NCBI GenBank assembly: GCA_001778275.1 | Contig: MFGM01000022.1 | Location: 1 to 9,964, forward strand | DNA from: Candidatus Falkowbacteria bacterium RIFOXYC2_FULL_48_21 | Lineage (GTDB): Bacteria; Patescibacteriota; Patescibacteriia; UBA11705; JABHMO01 | Direction: 5' to 3' | DNA: 9,964 nt | Shown here: positions 1 through 5,730 of the stretch, piece by piece | Layout of the letters: each line of letters opens with the position of its first letter | Numbering within the stretch: position 1 is the first letter of the stretch | Notes under the pieces: model-generated | Told to the model about the DNA's origin: nothing | What the model saw: the letters and a program-made list of their open reading frames with translations, nothing else | The model's database searches: none | Program-made: the position numbers and the translations under genes

Positions 1-382
1 CGATCCAAACATCATCCACCGCGCCGGTAATTATCAGGTTCGTCGGTTCATGCAAAAATTGCACGCCGACAAAATTTTCGCGCCACGCGTTCAAATCCTG
101 ATGCGCGAACGGAATGGCCTTGAGGCCATACTTCTTCATGAGCGGATGAGCCGTTTTTTTGGCGCGATGAACGTCGAATTCTTTTTTCAAAAGAAAATCA
201 ACCGCGGAATTCAGATTGAACGGAAAACCTTCCGGCCGGCCCACCCCCAATCGGCGATCTAAATAAAAACACCGCGGACAACTCGTAAAAAGTTCCAACT
301 TTGAACGGGATAGCTTAAACGGCTCGGGCGACGCGAGCTTGAACAAGTTTCTTGTTCGCTTGGAATTATAATACTGCGACAT
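1..382 (-). CDS. PD-(D/E)XK nuclease family protein, 5' part (cut by window edge)
   Basis: This partial gene gives 127 residues, with its start codon ATG at 382-380 and its 3' end lying beyond base 1. The N-terminus has the pattern S-x-S-K-L-E-x-F-x-x-C-P-x-C-F-Y-L (residues 25-41, Cys35 and Cys38) followed by a basic RRLG and GRPEGFPF. This is how the RecB/Cas4-like PD-(D/E)XK nucleases common in Patescibacteria begin. Near the window edge G120-A-V-D-D-V-W looks like the hydrophobic strand carrying the first catalytic Asp (123 or 124). The (D/E)XK part would lie further downstream and is not visible. The family cuts or processes DNA, often in repair; the substrate here is unknown. No clear Shine-Dalgarno precedes the ATG. 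It is divergent from the repeat protein at 538. The family call is fairly firm, but nuclease activity is inferred. Confidence 0.75.
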   Translation of the reverse strand, partial: MSQYYNSKRTRNLFKLASPEPFKLSRSKLELFTSCPRCFYLDRRLGVGRPEGFPFNLNSAVDFLLKKEFDVHRAKKTAHPLMKKYGLKAIPFAHQDLNAWRENFVGVQFLHEPTNLIITGAVDDVWI

Positions 383-434
383 ACTGATTGTGGCTTATGG
401 CTTATTTCTCGTGCCTGGTTCCTTGCGCCATCTC

Positions 435-463
435 ATTATAAATCACCATTGTGTCAAACGCAA
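435..463 (-). promoter_or_regulatory. Candidate promoter of the PD-(D/E)XK nuclease gene
   Basis: On the minus strand a perfect -10 TATAAT (440-435) lies 17 bp from a weak -35 TTGCGT (463-458). Predicted initiation is near 428, giving a leader of about 45 nt before the ATG at 382. A better -35 (TTGACA, 457-452) exists but is only 11 bp from the -10, too close to work with it. Confidence 0.4.
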
Positions 464-468
464 ATCCG

Positions 469-497
469 TTGACAAACCGCGCGCCACGCGATACTGT
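469..497 (+). promoter_or_regulatory. Weak candidate promoter of the six-repeat protein gene
   Basis: A perfect -35 TTGACA (469-474) is followed by poor -10 options: GATACT at 490-495 with a 15-bp spacer, or TACTGT at 492-497 with 17 bp. A second TTGACA at 512-517 is too near the start codon to be a -35 for this gene. A ribosome binding site GAGGT (528-532) lies 5 bases before the ATG at 538 and supports that start. Confidence 0.3.
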
Positions 498-537
498 AAG
501 CATGTGGTTCTTTGACAACTTTTTCACGAGGTAAACA

Positions 538-2082
538 ATGGCCAGAAAAAAAACCGAACCCAAATTTAAGATTTTCATTCTCAATAACGAAACCTACAAG
601 TTGCCGATTCATTCCGAAGCCAGACTCAACTGGCGCAAGACATCGAAAAAACAACGGGAACGATTTGCAACCGCTTATTGCGATCATTATCAGATCAAAA
701 CCACGAGCGAGTTGCATCGCGGTCCGCATCGGCTGGCCGGGTTACTGGTCATCATCAGAAAAGACGGTGCCATCGCCAAGGTGTTCAGACGCGAACATGA
801 TCGCCAACAAAAACTCGGCGGCGAAACCATTACCATTTTCCTAAAAACCGACGGCAAGGTTGACTGGGAGCGAATGGAAGATGACGCTAGTCTACGTTAT
901 ATCCGCGCCTATTGCCGCGAGTTTGCAATCAAAGGGATAGCCGATCTTTCCCGCGGCACGCACAAATTCCCGGGCATGGCGCGGATTATCAGCGACCACG
1001 GCTGGACGGATTTGATTTTTCCGCGGCCGCCGGACAAAGAAGAAATTTTAAATGGCAAAATCCACCGACTGCCACTACATCACAACAGCAGAATAATGTG
1101 GCGCAATGTGTCCGAAAAAGTATTCCGTGATTACTTCGCCGATTACTGTCATGAAAAAAACATCGGGACAAGAGCTGATATGCCTTATGATTCACTGCTA
1201 GCGACTGAGGCGCGTCGCCGCAATCTGTTCGACGAGCTGCTGCCGCCGCCAAATGAAGAAAAAATCTGGTGCGGCCATACACTTATTTTGCCGAAACGAG
1301 GAAAGAAGTTCTACTGGTCGCGACTTTCGGATGCAGACGCGCTCTTGACCGCCCAGGCTTACGTTTGGGAATTTGACATCAAGTCACCGACGGAAATGAT
1401 TCGCGGATCACGCCGAAACAAGGGCATGTATAATGACTTGCGGCGACGCGGGCTTTTTGCGAAAGTATTCGGTCATCCTGATTGTCGATTCGAAACGCTG
1501 GACGGTGACCTCTTTGTTTTGCCGCGCGGATCGATCCAACGGATTAATTGGCGCCGGGTATCCGATGAGTTGGTGGAAAAGTACAGCCGCGCTTATATTC
1601 GTCATTACGGGACGGACACGCAAGCCGAATTAAAAGTAAAAAATGCCTCGCTACTGATTCTACTGCGCCGACGCGGCCTGCTAAAAAAACTGTTTCCGGA
1701 TAAAATCGACATCATTGAACTGGCCGGACGGCGCTTTTCCCTACCCACGCGAGGGCGTTATATTCTCTGGGAACGCATGGAACCGGAAGTGCTGAACATC
1801 TACGTCGCCGCGCGATGCCGTGAGGAAAAACGGAAGCTATGCTATTTTTCCTGTTCCCTGATTGCCAGAATCGACCGAGCCAAGGTTCGCGCTTACCGCA
1901 AGCATTTGCCGATTCTGAATACCGAAACCCGTCAATCATTGTGCGCCGCCTTTGGCGTCATGCAGGGATGCGACCTACCTGATGAAATTCTGTGGGCGTA
2001 CGGATATGAAAAAAAAGCCGATCCGCGCATTCGCGCCAAATGGATTCAAAAAATTCAACCGCCACCGACTCCAATCACCTAA
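538..2082 (+). CDS. Uncharacterised six-repeat protein, 514 residues
   Basis: I do not recognise this gene as a named family. The protein is made almost entirely of six degenerate repeats of 72-78 residues. An invariant Trp sits at 32, 110, 188, 260, 338 and 411. Exactly 15 residues after each Trp comes a Tyr (47, 125, 203, 275, 353), replaced by Arg426 in the last copy. Each unit reads roughly as a short G-x-x-x-x-L-P strand, the Trp, a helix with AYC/AY, then a basic helix ending like R-R-R-G-L-hydrophobic-x-K-hydrophobic-F. No signal peptide or membrane segment is visible, so it is probably cytoplasmic. The RRRGL helices and high Arg/Lys content suggest nucleic-acid binding, and the layout is loosely like homing-endonuclease-associated repeats, but that is inference only. 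No nuclease motif is seen. GAGGT 5 bases upstream supports the start, and a terminator follows directly, so it is monocistronic. Confidence 0.85.
   Translation: MARKKTEPKFKIFILNNETYKLPIHSEARLNWRKTSKKQRERFATAYCDHYQIKTTSELHRGPHRLAGLLVIIRKDGAIAKVFRREHDRQQKLGGETITIFLKTDGKVDWERMEDDASLRYIRAYCREFAIKGIADLSRGTHKFPGMARIISDHGWTDLIFPRPPDKEEILNGKIHRLPLHHNSRIMWRNVSEKVFRDYFADYCHEKNIGTRADMPYDSLLATEARRRNLFDELLPPPNEEKIWCGHTLILPKRGKKFYWSRLSDADALLTAQAYVWEFDIKSPTEMIRGSRRNKGMYNDLRRRGLFAKVFGHPDCRFETLDGDLFVLPRGSIQRINWRRVSDELVEKYSRAYIRHYGTDTQAELKVKNASLLILLRRRGLLKKLFPDKIDIIELAGRRFSLPTRGRYILWERMEPEVLNIYVAARCREEKRKLCYFSCSLIARIDRAKVRAYRKHLPILNTETRQSLCAAFGVMQGCDLPDEILWAYGYEKKADPRIRAKWIQKIQPPPTPIT
568..1938 (+). repeat. 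Six protein-level repeats of 72-78 residues
   Basis: Approximate units are 568-813, 814-1047, 1048-1263, 1264-1497, 1498-1716 and 1717-1938. Trp-to-Trp spacings are 78, 78, 72, 78 and 73 residues, and Trp-to-Tyr is always 15. The Gly of the RRRGL-type helix falls 41-45 residues after the Trp in the first five units. The sixth is degenerate: Arg replaces Tyr and there is no RRRG. The repeats are diverged at DNA level, so the duplication is old and the pattern has been kept by selection. Confidence 0.8.
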
Positions 2083-2086
2083 ACTC

Positions 2087-2120
2087 AAGCCGCCCCCGCA
2101 ATCAGGGGCGGCTTTATTTT
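2087..2120 (+). terminator. Rho-independent terminator after the six-repeat protein gene
   Basis: A perfect 10-bp stem AAGCCGCCCC (2087-2096) and GGGGCGGCTT (2105-2114) has an 8-nt loop and a T-rich tail at 2113-2120. It begins 5 bases after the stop codon at 2082. Confidence 0.9.
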
Positions 2121-2147
2121 GGTTGAAATTAGTAATTTCATTTTGGC

Positions 2148-2176
2148 TTGACCGAATGATTCATTTTTGCTAATCT
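2148..2176 (+). promoter_or_regulatory. Extended -10 promoter of the isomerase-like gene
   Basis: -35 TTGACC (2148-2153), a 17-bp spacer, and -10 TAATCT (2171-2176) with an extended TGC at 2168-2170. Predicted initiation is near 2183, giving a leader of about 33 nt that contains GGAGGT (2205-2210), 5 bases before the ATG at 2216. Confidence 0.6.
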
Positions 2177-2215
2177 GTAGCAATCCGTTCATTAACAAAA
2201 CCTCGGAGGTGTTTT

Positions 2216-3217
2216 ATGTTGCGTATCATGTTGCCGTGTTATTTGGTCAAAGAGCAACTCGCAGCCAAGCTGGCGCTACTGCGCCAATTGGCGGAGGGAG
2301 AAATCCCCTGTTTCCTCGCCGGTGAAAAACAAAAGTTCGCCATCGGTCTTGAAATCGGCACGAACATGGAGTCGTTCTTGCAACCGGACTTTTTTGACAA
2401 AGGTCGTCGATTGCTCGCCGAGGCTGATCTACCAAAAGATTTATTTCTGTCATTTCACGGTCCGCAGTTTATGGAAGAAACCTGTCATTCTTCTAATTTC
2501 TTCTGCGGCCAACAAGGCTTTAAGAATCTATTGCGCACAATTGATTTTGCCAGGCTTATCGAAGCCGACCTAGTCAACGTACATGCGCATCAAAGCTTGC
2601 AAAACCATCAAATAAACGCGTTAAACCAAAAAGAACTGATGAACTTGAAACGTATTCACCTAAGCACCGTCCGCAACACACTGGCAAGAATGCGCGACAA
2701 GGTCGGTTTGACGCCGATCATGTGCGTTGAAAACGTACCCTACAATTATCATGGCGATCGTTATGTGGATCCAACAATCGGCCTGTATGATTTGGCGTTC
2801 GTTGATCCGATCGACTTCGCGAAAATCATTTCACCCAAACAAAACATCTTCGCCTGCATTGACGTTTGCCATTTGGCTCAAGTCTATGACTCCTCCGAAC
2901 TTCTCGACAAAATCGTCCCACTCGGCACCGGCGTCCGCCATGTTCATCTATCGGACCTGAAGGGTGCGTGGCATCCGTTTATATCAACTTGCCAAGAAGG
3001 CCGCATTCCCGGCACCGGCCGCATAGGAAAAACCGTATTCTTCGACTTGCTTTGTCACTTTCTTTGGCTATCGCAACAAGTTGACATCAACCTGGTTCTC
3101 GAAATCAACGACAGCGACTTCGTCGCCATCAGAGAGACAACTCAAGCGCTGAATGAATTACTGGACAACATCGCCCGCATCCCGGCCAGCGCCATGCTTG
3201 ACCGGATATGCGACTAG
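2216..3217 (+). CDS. Sugar-phosphate isomerase/epimerase-like TIM barrel protein
   Basis: The 333-residue protein reads as a xylose-isomerase-like/AP-endonuclease-2 family TIM barrel. The metal-site positions are recognisable in order: E46 (GLEIG), H81 (SFHGP), H123/H125 (NVHAH), E172 (CVEN), the D216-x-x-H219 pair (CIDVCH), H244 (VHLSD) and E296 (LEIND). This resembles the endonuclease IV ligand order, but the D-x-H element that should follow H244 is replaced by G-R-I-P-G-T-G-R-I-G, a loop typical of the sugar isomerase/epimerase branch. A metal-dependent cytoplasmic isomerase or epimerase is therefore more likely than a DNA-repair enzyme; the substrate cannot be told. A strong GGAGGT fixes the start. 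It is a single-gene unit with its own promoter and terminator. Confidence 0.8.
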   Translation: MLRIMLPCYLVKEQLAAKLALLRQLAEGEIPCFLAGEKQKFAIGLEIGTNMESFLQPDFFDKGRRLLAEADLPKDLFLSFHGPQFMEETCHSSNFFCGQQGFKNLLRTIDFARLIEADLVNVHAHQSLQNHQINALNQKELMNLKRIHLSTVRNTLARMRDKVGLTPIMCVENVPYNYHGDRYVDPTIGLYDLAFVDPIDFAKIISPKQNIFACIDVCHLAQVYDSSELLDKIVPLGTGVRHVHLSDLKGAWHPFISTCQEGRIPGTGRIGKTVFFDLLCHFLWLSQQVDINLVLEINDSDFVAIRETTQALNELLDNIARIPASAMLDRICD

Positions 3218-3224
3218 ACACAAC

Positions 3225-3258
3225 AAGACCGCCCCTTATTCGGGGCGGTCTTATTTTT
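3225..3258 (+). terminator. Rho-independent terminator after the isomerase-like gene
   Basis: An 11-bp perfect stem AAGACCGCCCC (3225-3235) and GGGGCGGTCTT (3242-3252) has a 6-nt loop and the tail ATTTTT (3253-3258). It sits between this gene and the convergent DUF5667 gene. Read on the minus strand the T-tract is poor, so it serves mainly the plus strand. The CCGCCCC core matches the terminator at 2087. Confidence 0.9.
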
Positions 3259-3261
3259 CAT

Positions 3262-4536
3262 TTAATCTTTTTCTTCCGAATCTTTCGATTTTTTCTCCGC
3301 CTCTTTTTTCACCTCGACCGCTTTTTCATCAGCCTTAGCTTTACTCTCCGCTAATTTTTCTTCAGCCTTGGCTTTTATCTCGGCCGCTTTTTCTTCGGCC
3401 TTAACCTTTATTTCCGCCGCCTTTTCCGCGGCTTTCAATTCACTCTCGGCCGCTTTTAATTTGCTTTCGACCGCCTTTTCCGCTTCTTTATCTTTCAATT
3501 CCGCCGCCTTGTCCTCATCGTTGTCGAGGTCAGACTCTTCGGCATCCAACTTCTTTTCCCAATTTTTCATTGCGATCAACTGCCGCGCCACAATAATTTC
3601 TTTATGCGCCGCCAAAACAGACTTCAGGGAGTCAAAGTACTGCCCGGCCACGAACTTGACCTTGGCCTCGGCATAAAGTTTGTCCGTGGCCGCTAATTTT
3701 TCTTCCACTTTTTTTATTTGCTCCGGACTCATTTTTTCTCTCGCATCCGCGAACAAGCTTTTCGTATCTGCGATCCGGCCGGCAAAATTGTCCAATTGAA
3801 CTTGAGCTGCATTTTTCACCGCCACTGCGTCCGCTCCGGCCGACTGCTGAATCTCGGCGATTTTTAACGCCATCGCCACCTGTTTCGCTTCAATGTCTTT
3901 TTTCAATTCCTCCACTTTCGCCTTTAATTCAGGCTTGGCTTCCCCGGCTTTTTCCAACGCCGCTTGACGCGTCGCCAAATAATTACTTAACTTACCAAGC
4001 GCGGATTCGGCGGCGATATTATTGCCTTTCTTTTCCAGTTTGGCCACCAATTCTTTGGTTTTGTTGACGTGTTTCTCGATTTGTTTTGCCACTTTTTCTT
4101 CCAGCAACGACGTTATTTTGTTGTTTTCAATCAATTCGGCGCGCTCATCCAACCGCTTTTCGATCAACCGTTCCTGAAACTCCGCTTTTTTTTCGGCCGA
4201 CCAACTGAAAGCCGCCAACACCGATTCATTAATCTCCGTTTTAACAACATACAAAGCCTCACCCGGCAGTGCGCTTTGCGCGGCCGCGGCCGTACCGCCG
4301 GACAACGCCACGGCGAGAATCAAAATGACTGGAATCATAAATTTAGGGGTTAAAAATGATTTAAATGTCAGGATTATTTGCTTTTGCCAATATAGTTGAC
4401 GGATGGGTTCGCTGATTCTTACCGGATGACTTGACATATAATCGGCCACTGTCAAACGACAGAATGCTTTTTCCGTTTTCGACAAACGCAGCTTAACAGC
4501 GCTACGATTTAATTTTCGCCAATAATTCCAAAGCAT
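3262..4536 (-). CDS. DUF5667 membrane protein with hendecad coiled-coil tail, probable anti-sigma partner
   Basis: This 424-residue protein starts 4 bp after the ECF sigma gene stops, so the two are almost certainly co-transcribed. Residues 1-65 are a basic, presumably cytoplasmic segment. Residues 67-86 are one hydrophobic membrane span ending in a run of Ala. Residues 88-190 match the DUF5667 pattern (QSALPGE.LY.VK...E, then SAE.K.EFQ..L...RL.E). Residues 191-325 are further predicted helices, and 326-424 are a Lys/Glu/Ala tail with hendecad repeats. DUF5667 proteins are frequent in Patescibacteria beside sigma factors. The membrane anchor plus the position suggests an anti-sigma or envelope-sensing role, which is inference: the N-terminus has no zinc-binding Cys/His anti-sigma motif. 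No good Shine-Dalgarno is visible, so translational coupling with the sigma gene is likely. The start could be later, but the ATG at 4536 fits the coupling. Confidence 0.8.
   Translation of the reverse strand: MLWNYWRKLNRSAVKLRLSKTEKAFCRLTVADYMSSHPVRISEPIRQLYWQKQIILTFKSFLTPKFMIPVILILAVALSGGTAAAAQSALPGEALYVVKTEINESVLAAFSWSAEKKAEFQERLIEKRLDERAELIENNKITSLLEEKVAKQIEKHVNKTKELVAKLEKKGNNIAAESALGKLSNYLATRQAALEKAGEAKPELKAKVEELKKDIEAKQVAMALKIAEIQQSAGADAVAVKNAAQVQLDNFAGRIADTKSLFADAREKMSPEQIKKVEEKLAATDKLYAEAKVKFVAGQYFDSLKSVLAAHKEIIVARQLIAMKNWEKKLDAEESDLDNDEDKAAELKDKEAEKAVESKLKAAESELKAAEKAAEIKVKAEEKAAEIKAKAEEKLAESKAKADEKAVEVKKEAEKKSKDSEEKD
3295..3480 (-). repeat. 11-residue (hendecad) repeats in the DUF5667 protein tail
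   Basis: Residues 371-414 are four consecutive 11-residue units: EKAAEIKVKAE, EKAAEIKAKAE, EKLAESKAKAD and EKAVEVKKEAE. A fifth related unit (353-363) is separated from them by a 7-residue insert. An 11-residue period with hydrophobic residues at fixed positions is the mark of hendecad coiled coils or long single helices. Confidence 0.8.
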
Positions 4537-4540
4537 AAAT

Positions 4541-5050
4541 TTATTTCTTGTCTTCGGCTAGATATTGTTTAATCTTTTGCACGCCGCGATTGATTCGGAC
4601 GGACACCACGTTCACGTTTTGCCCGGTAATCTTAGCAATCTCACGCGGGCGCAGTCCGGCCACATAACGCAACTCCACCGCTTCGCGGTATTCCGGCTCC
4701 AGCCGGCCAAGCCCGGCCATGGTCGCACGCCATTCCATCTCGTGATCCAAGCTTTTCTCAATATTGTCCAATATATTTGACGGTTCAAAACCCTTTTCTT
4801 TCATTTGATCCAAAGATACGGCCTGTTTCTTTCGCGATTGATCAATTATTAGATTACGCGCGATTTGATACAACAAGGCGCGCAAATTATCGATTTCTTT
4901 GCCATCAACCATGTACTGCCATGCCCGACAAAACGCTTCCTGCATCAACTCTTTGGCCGATTCTCGGTTATATACGCGAAAATAAGCGAATCGAAAAATC
5001 GCATCCGCCCATTTATCATACGCCTCTATAAAACGTTCCGCATTAGTCAT
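4541..5050 (-). CDS. ECF-type RNA polymerase sigma factor (sigma-70 family)
   Basis: From the ATG at 5050 this is a 169-residue two-domain sigma factor. Region 2 spans about residues 6-75, with the core-binding helix (SAKELMQEAFCRAW, 31-44) and the -10-recognition segment (LRALLYQIARNLIIDQSRKK, 56-75). After a linker, region 4 spans about 113-165, with LEPEYREAVELRYVAGLRPREIA and a helix-turn-helix ending VRINRGVQKIKQYL. It directs RNA polymerase to a specific set of promoters. It lacks sigma regions 1 and 3, as ECF factors do. A TTG start at 5059 would add three residues, but neither start has a Shine-Dalgarno, and ATG is preferred. It is followed 4 bp later by the membrane DUF5667 gene, its probable regulator. 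A consensus promoter lies upstream. Confidence 0.92.
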   Translation of the reverse strand: MTNAERFIEAYDKWADAIFRFAYFRVYNRESAKELMQEAFCRAWQYMVDGKEIDNLRALLYQIARNLIIDQSRKKQAVSLDQMKEKGFEPSNILDNIEKSLDHEMEWRATMAGLGRLEPEYREAVELRYVAGLRPREIAKITGQNVNVVSVRINRGVQKIKQYLAEDKK

Positions 5051-5070
5051 ATCTAACAAAGAAGACGGTT

Positions 5071-5103
5071 AAAAAGGAAATCCTTACCGATTTTTCGATT
5101 TCC
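5071..5103 (-). promoter_or_regulatory. Weak stem-loop with T5 in the sigma factor leader
   Basis: On the minus strand GGAAATC (5103-5097) can pair with GATTTCC (5082-5076), with a 14-nt loop, followed by TTTTT (5075-5071). It lies in the predicted leader, about 20 nt before the ATG. It looks like a weak attenuator, but the 7-bp A/T-rich stem is marginal. Confidence 0.2.
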
Positions 5104-5125
5104 CGGCCGCTTGCCCCTCGCTTGT

Positions 5126-5154
5126 AATATCTCAATCGATCATCGCCTTGTCAA
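5126..5154 (-). promoter_or_regulatory. Promoter of the ECF sigma/DUF5667 operon
   Basis: On the minus strand, -35 TTGACA (5154-5149), an exact 17-bp spacer and -10 GATATT (5131-5126). Predicted initiation is near 5119, giving a leader of about 70 nt. The -35 looks like a housekeeping sigma site. It directly abuts the terminator of the upstream MazG-like gene. Confidence 0.6.
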
Positions 5155-5187
5155 GTAAAAAGCTATCCGTTACAACGGATAGCTTTT
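5155..5187 (-). terminator. Terminator after the MazG-like gene
   Basis: A 14-bp perfect inverted repeat, AAAAGCTATCCGTT (5158-5171) and AACGGATAGCTTTT (5174-5187), has only 2 bases between the arms, so the real loop is 4-6 nt. On the minus strand it is followed by a run of T (5161-5157). It separates the MazG-like gene (stop at 5234) from the sigma operon promoter. Confidence 0.8.
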
Positions 5188-5233
5188 AAATTTAATCAAA
5201 AAACGCTACAAAAAAACGACGCAACATTTCGCT

Positions 5234-5593
5234 TCAAAACATTTCCTGAAATTCAGTATATTTTTTGGCATTTCCCTTGGCTTTTTCCACGGGGTATTTC
5301 TTCTCGTTTTGATCCATCTTGCGATCCAGCGCGTCCAAGATATCAATACCCAAATCATGACTCATGAGCAAAACGCAATAAAGCACGTCAGCCAGCTCCT
5401 CCGCCACGTGCGCTTTATTGGTTCGCAAATATTTTTTCGTCTCTGCCTCGCTCTTCCACTGAAAATGCTCAATCACTTCCGCCGCCTCAAGAACCAAAGC
5501 AATGGCCACATCTTTCGGTCGATGAAACTTTTTCCACTCCCTCGCATCACGAAATTCAATTATCCTTTTCGTCAACGTTTTTACATTCGTCAT
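5234..5593 (-). CDS. MazG-like nucleotide pyrophosphohydrolase
   Basis: The 119-residue all-helical protein matches the small MazG-like / dCTP pyrophosphatase (RS21-C6) type. The metal-binding motifs are E36-A-A-E39 (VLEAAEVIEHFQW) and E66-L-A-D69 (AEELADVLYCVLL), followed by the usual C-terminal KYP-x-E-K-A-K-G stretch (99-107). Such enzymes hydrolyse non-canonical or excess nucleoside triphosphates to the monophosphate and pyrophosphate, cleaning the cytoplasmic nucleotide pool. The exact nucleotide cannot be read from sequence. Length is normal for the single-domain form. The ATG at 5593 has only a distant AGGT, about 14 bases upstream. The region upstream is the 8-bp repeat array, in which I find no convincing promoter. 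A strong terminator follows. Confidence 0.88.
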   Translation of the reverse strand: MTNVKTLTKRIIEFRDAREWKKFHRPKDVAIALVLEAAEVIEHFQWKSEAETKKYLRTNKAHVAEELADVLYCVLLMSHDLGIDILDALDRKMDQNEKKYPVEKAKGNAKKYTEFQEMF

Positions 5594-5601
5594 ATTTCAA
5601 A

Positions 5602-5721
5602 AATTACCTAATTACTAAATTACTTAATTACCTAATTTCTAAATTTCCCTCGCCGGAGGACGAGTGCGTCCTACGGCGCACAATTTCTTAATTTCTCAAT
5701 TTCCCAATTTTTCAATTTCGG
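5602..5721. repeat. 8-bp tandem repeat array (AATTWCYN type) split by a hairpin
   Basis: Six consecutive 8-base units run from 5602 to 5649 (AATTACCT, AATTACTA, AATTACTT, AATTACCT, AATTTCTA, AATTTCCC). Five more run from 5682 to 5721 (AATTTCTT, AATTTCTC, AATTTCCC, AATTTTTC, AATTTCGG). Between them lies the GC-rich hairpin at 5651-5678. The register is exact on each side. The array fills the space between the GerMN gene and the MazG-like gene. Confidence 0.9.
5651..5681. repeat. GC-rich imperfect palindrome inside the 8-bp array
   Basis: CGCCGGAGGAC (5651-5661) and GTCCTACGGCG (5668-5678) form an 11-bp stem with one mismatch around a 6-nt loop. An alternative, mutually exclusive stem pairs GTGCG (5664-5668) with CGCAC (5677-5681). 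No T-tract follows on either strand, so it is not a classic terminator. It looks like a repetitive extragenic palindrome. Confidence 0.7.
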
Positions 5722-5730
5722 CTCTTCCCC

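Noticed and set aside
50..262. Plus-strand 70-residue open frame
   Set aside because: It is the opposite strand of the nuclease gene, which has a recognisable protein pattern; this frame has none.
388..404. Short tandem repeat TGGCTTA x2 before the nuclease start as a phase-variation tract
   Set aside because: Only two copies; too short to slip at a useful rate.
2216..3217. Endonuclease IV (nfo) identity for the TIM barrel
   Set aside because: The D-x-H ligand pair and the endonuclease IV signatures after H244 are absent; the glycine-rich loop fits isomerases/epimerases better.
3295..3480. TolA- or TonB-like protein because of the Lys/Ala/Glu-rich tail
   Set aside because: The composition is shared by any long charged helix; the protein has a DUF5667 core and no TolA/TonB C-terminal domain, and Patescibacteria lack the outer-membrane system.
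5651..5678. The GC-rich hairpin as the terminator of the GerMN gene
   Set aside because: On the minus strand the stem is followed by AGGGAAATTT, not a T-tract, and there is one internal mismatch.
5602..5721. The repeat array as a CRISPR
   Set aside because: Units are 8 bases, contiguous and variable, with no unique spacers of about 30 bases and no cas genes nearby.
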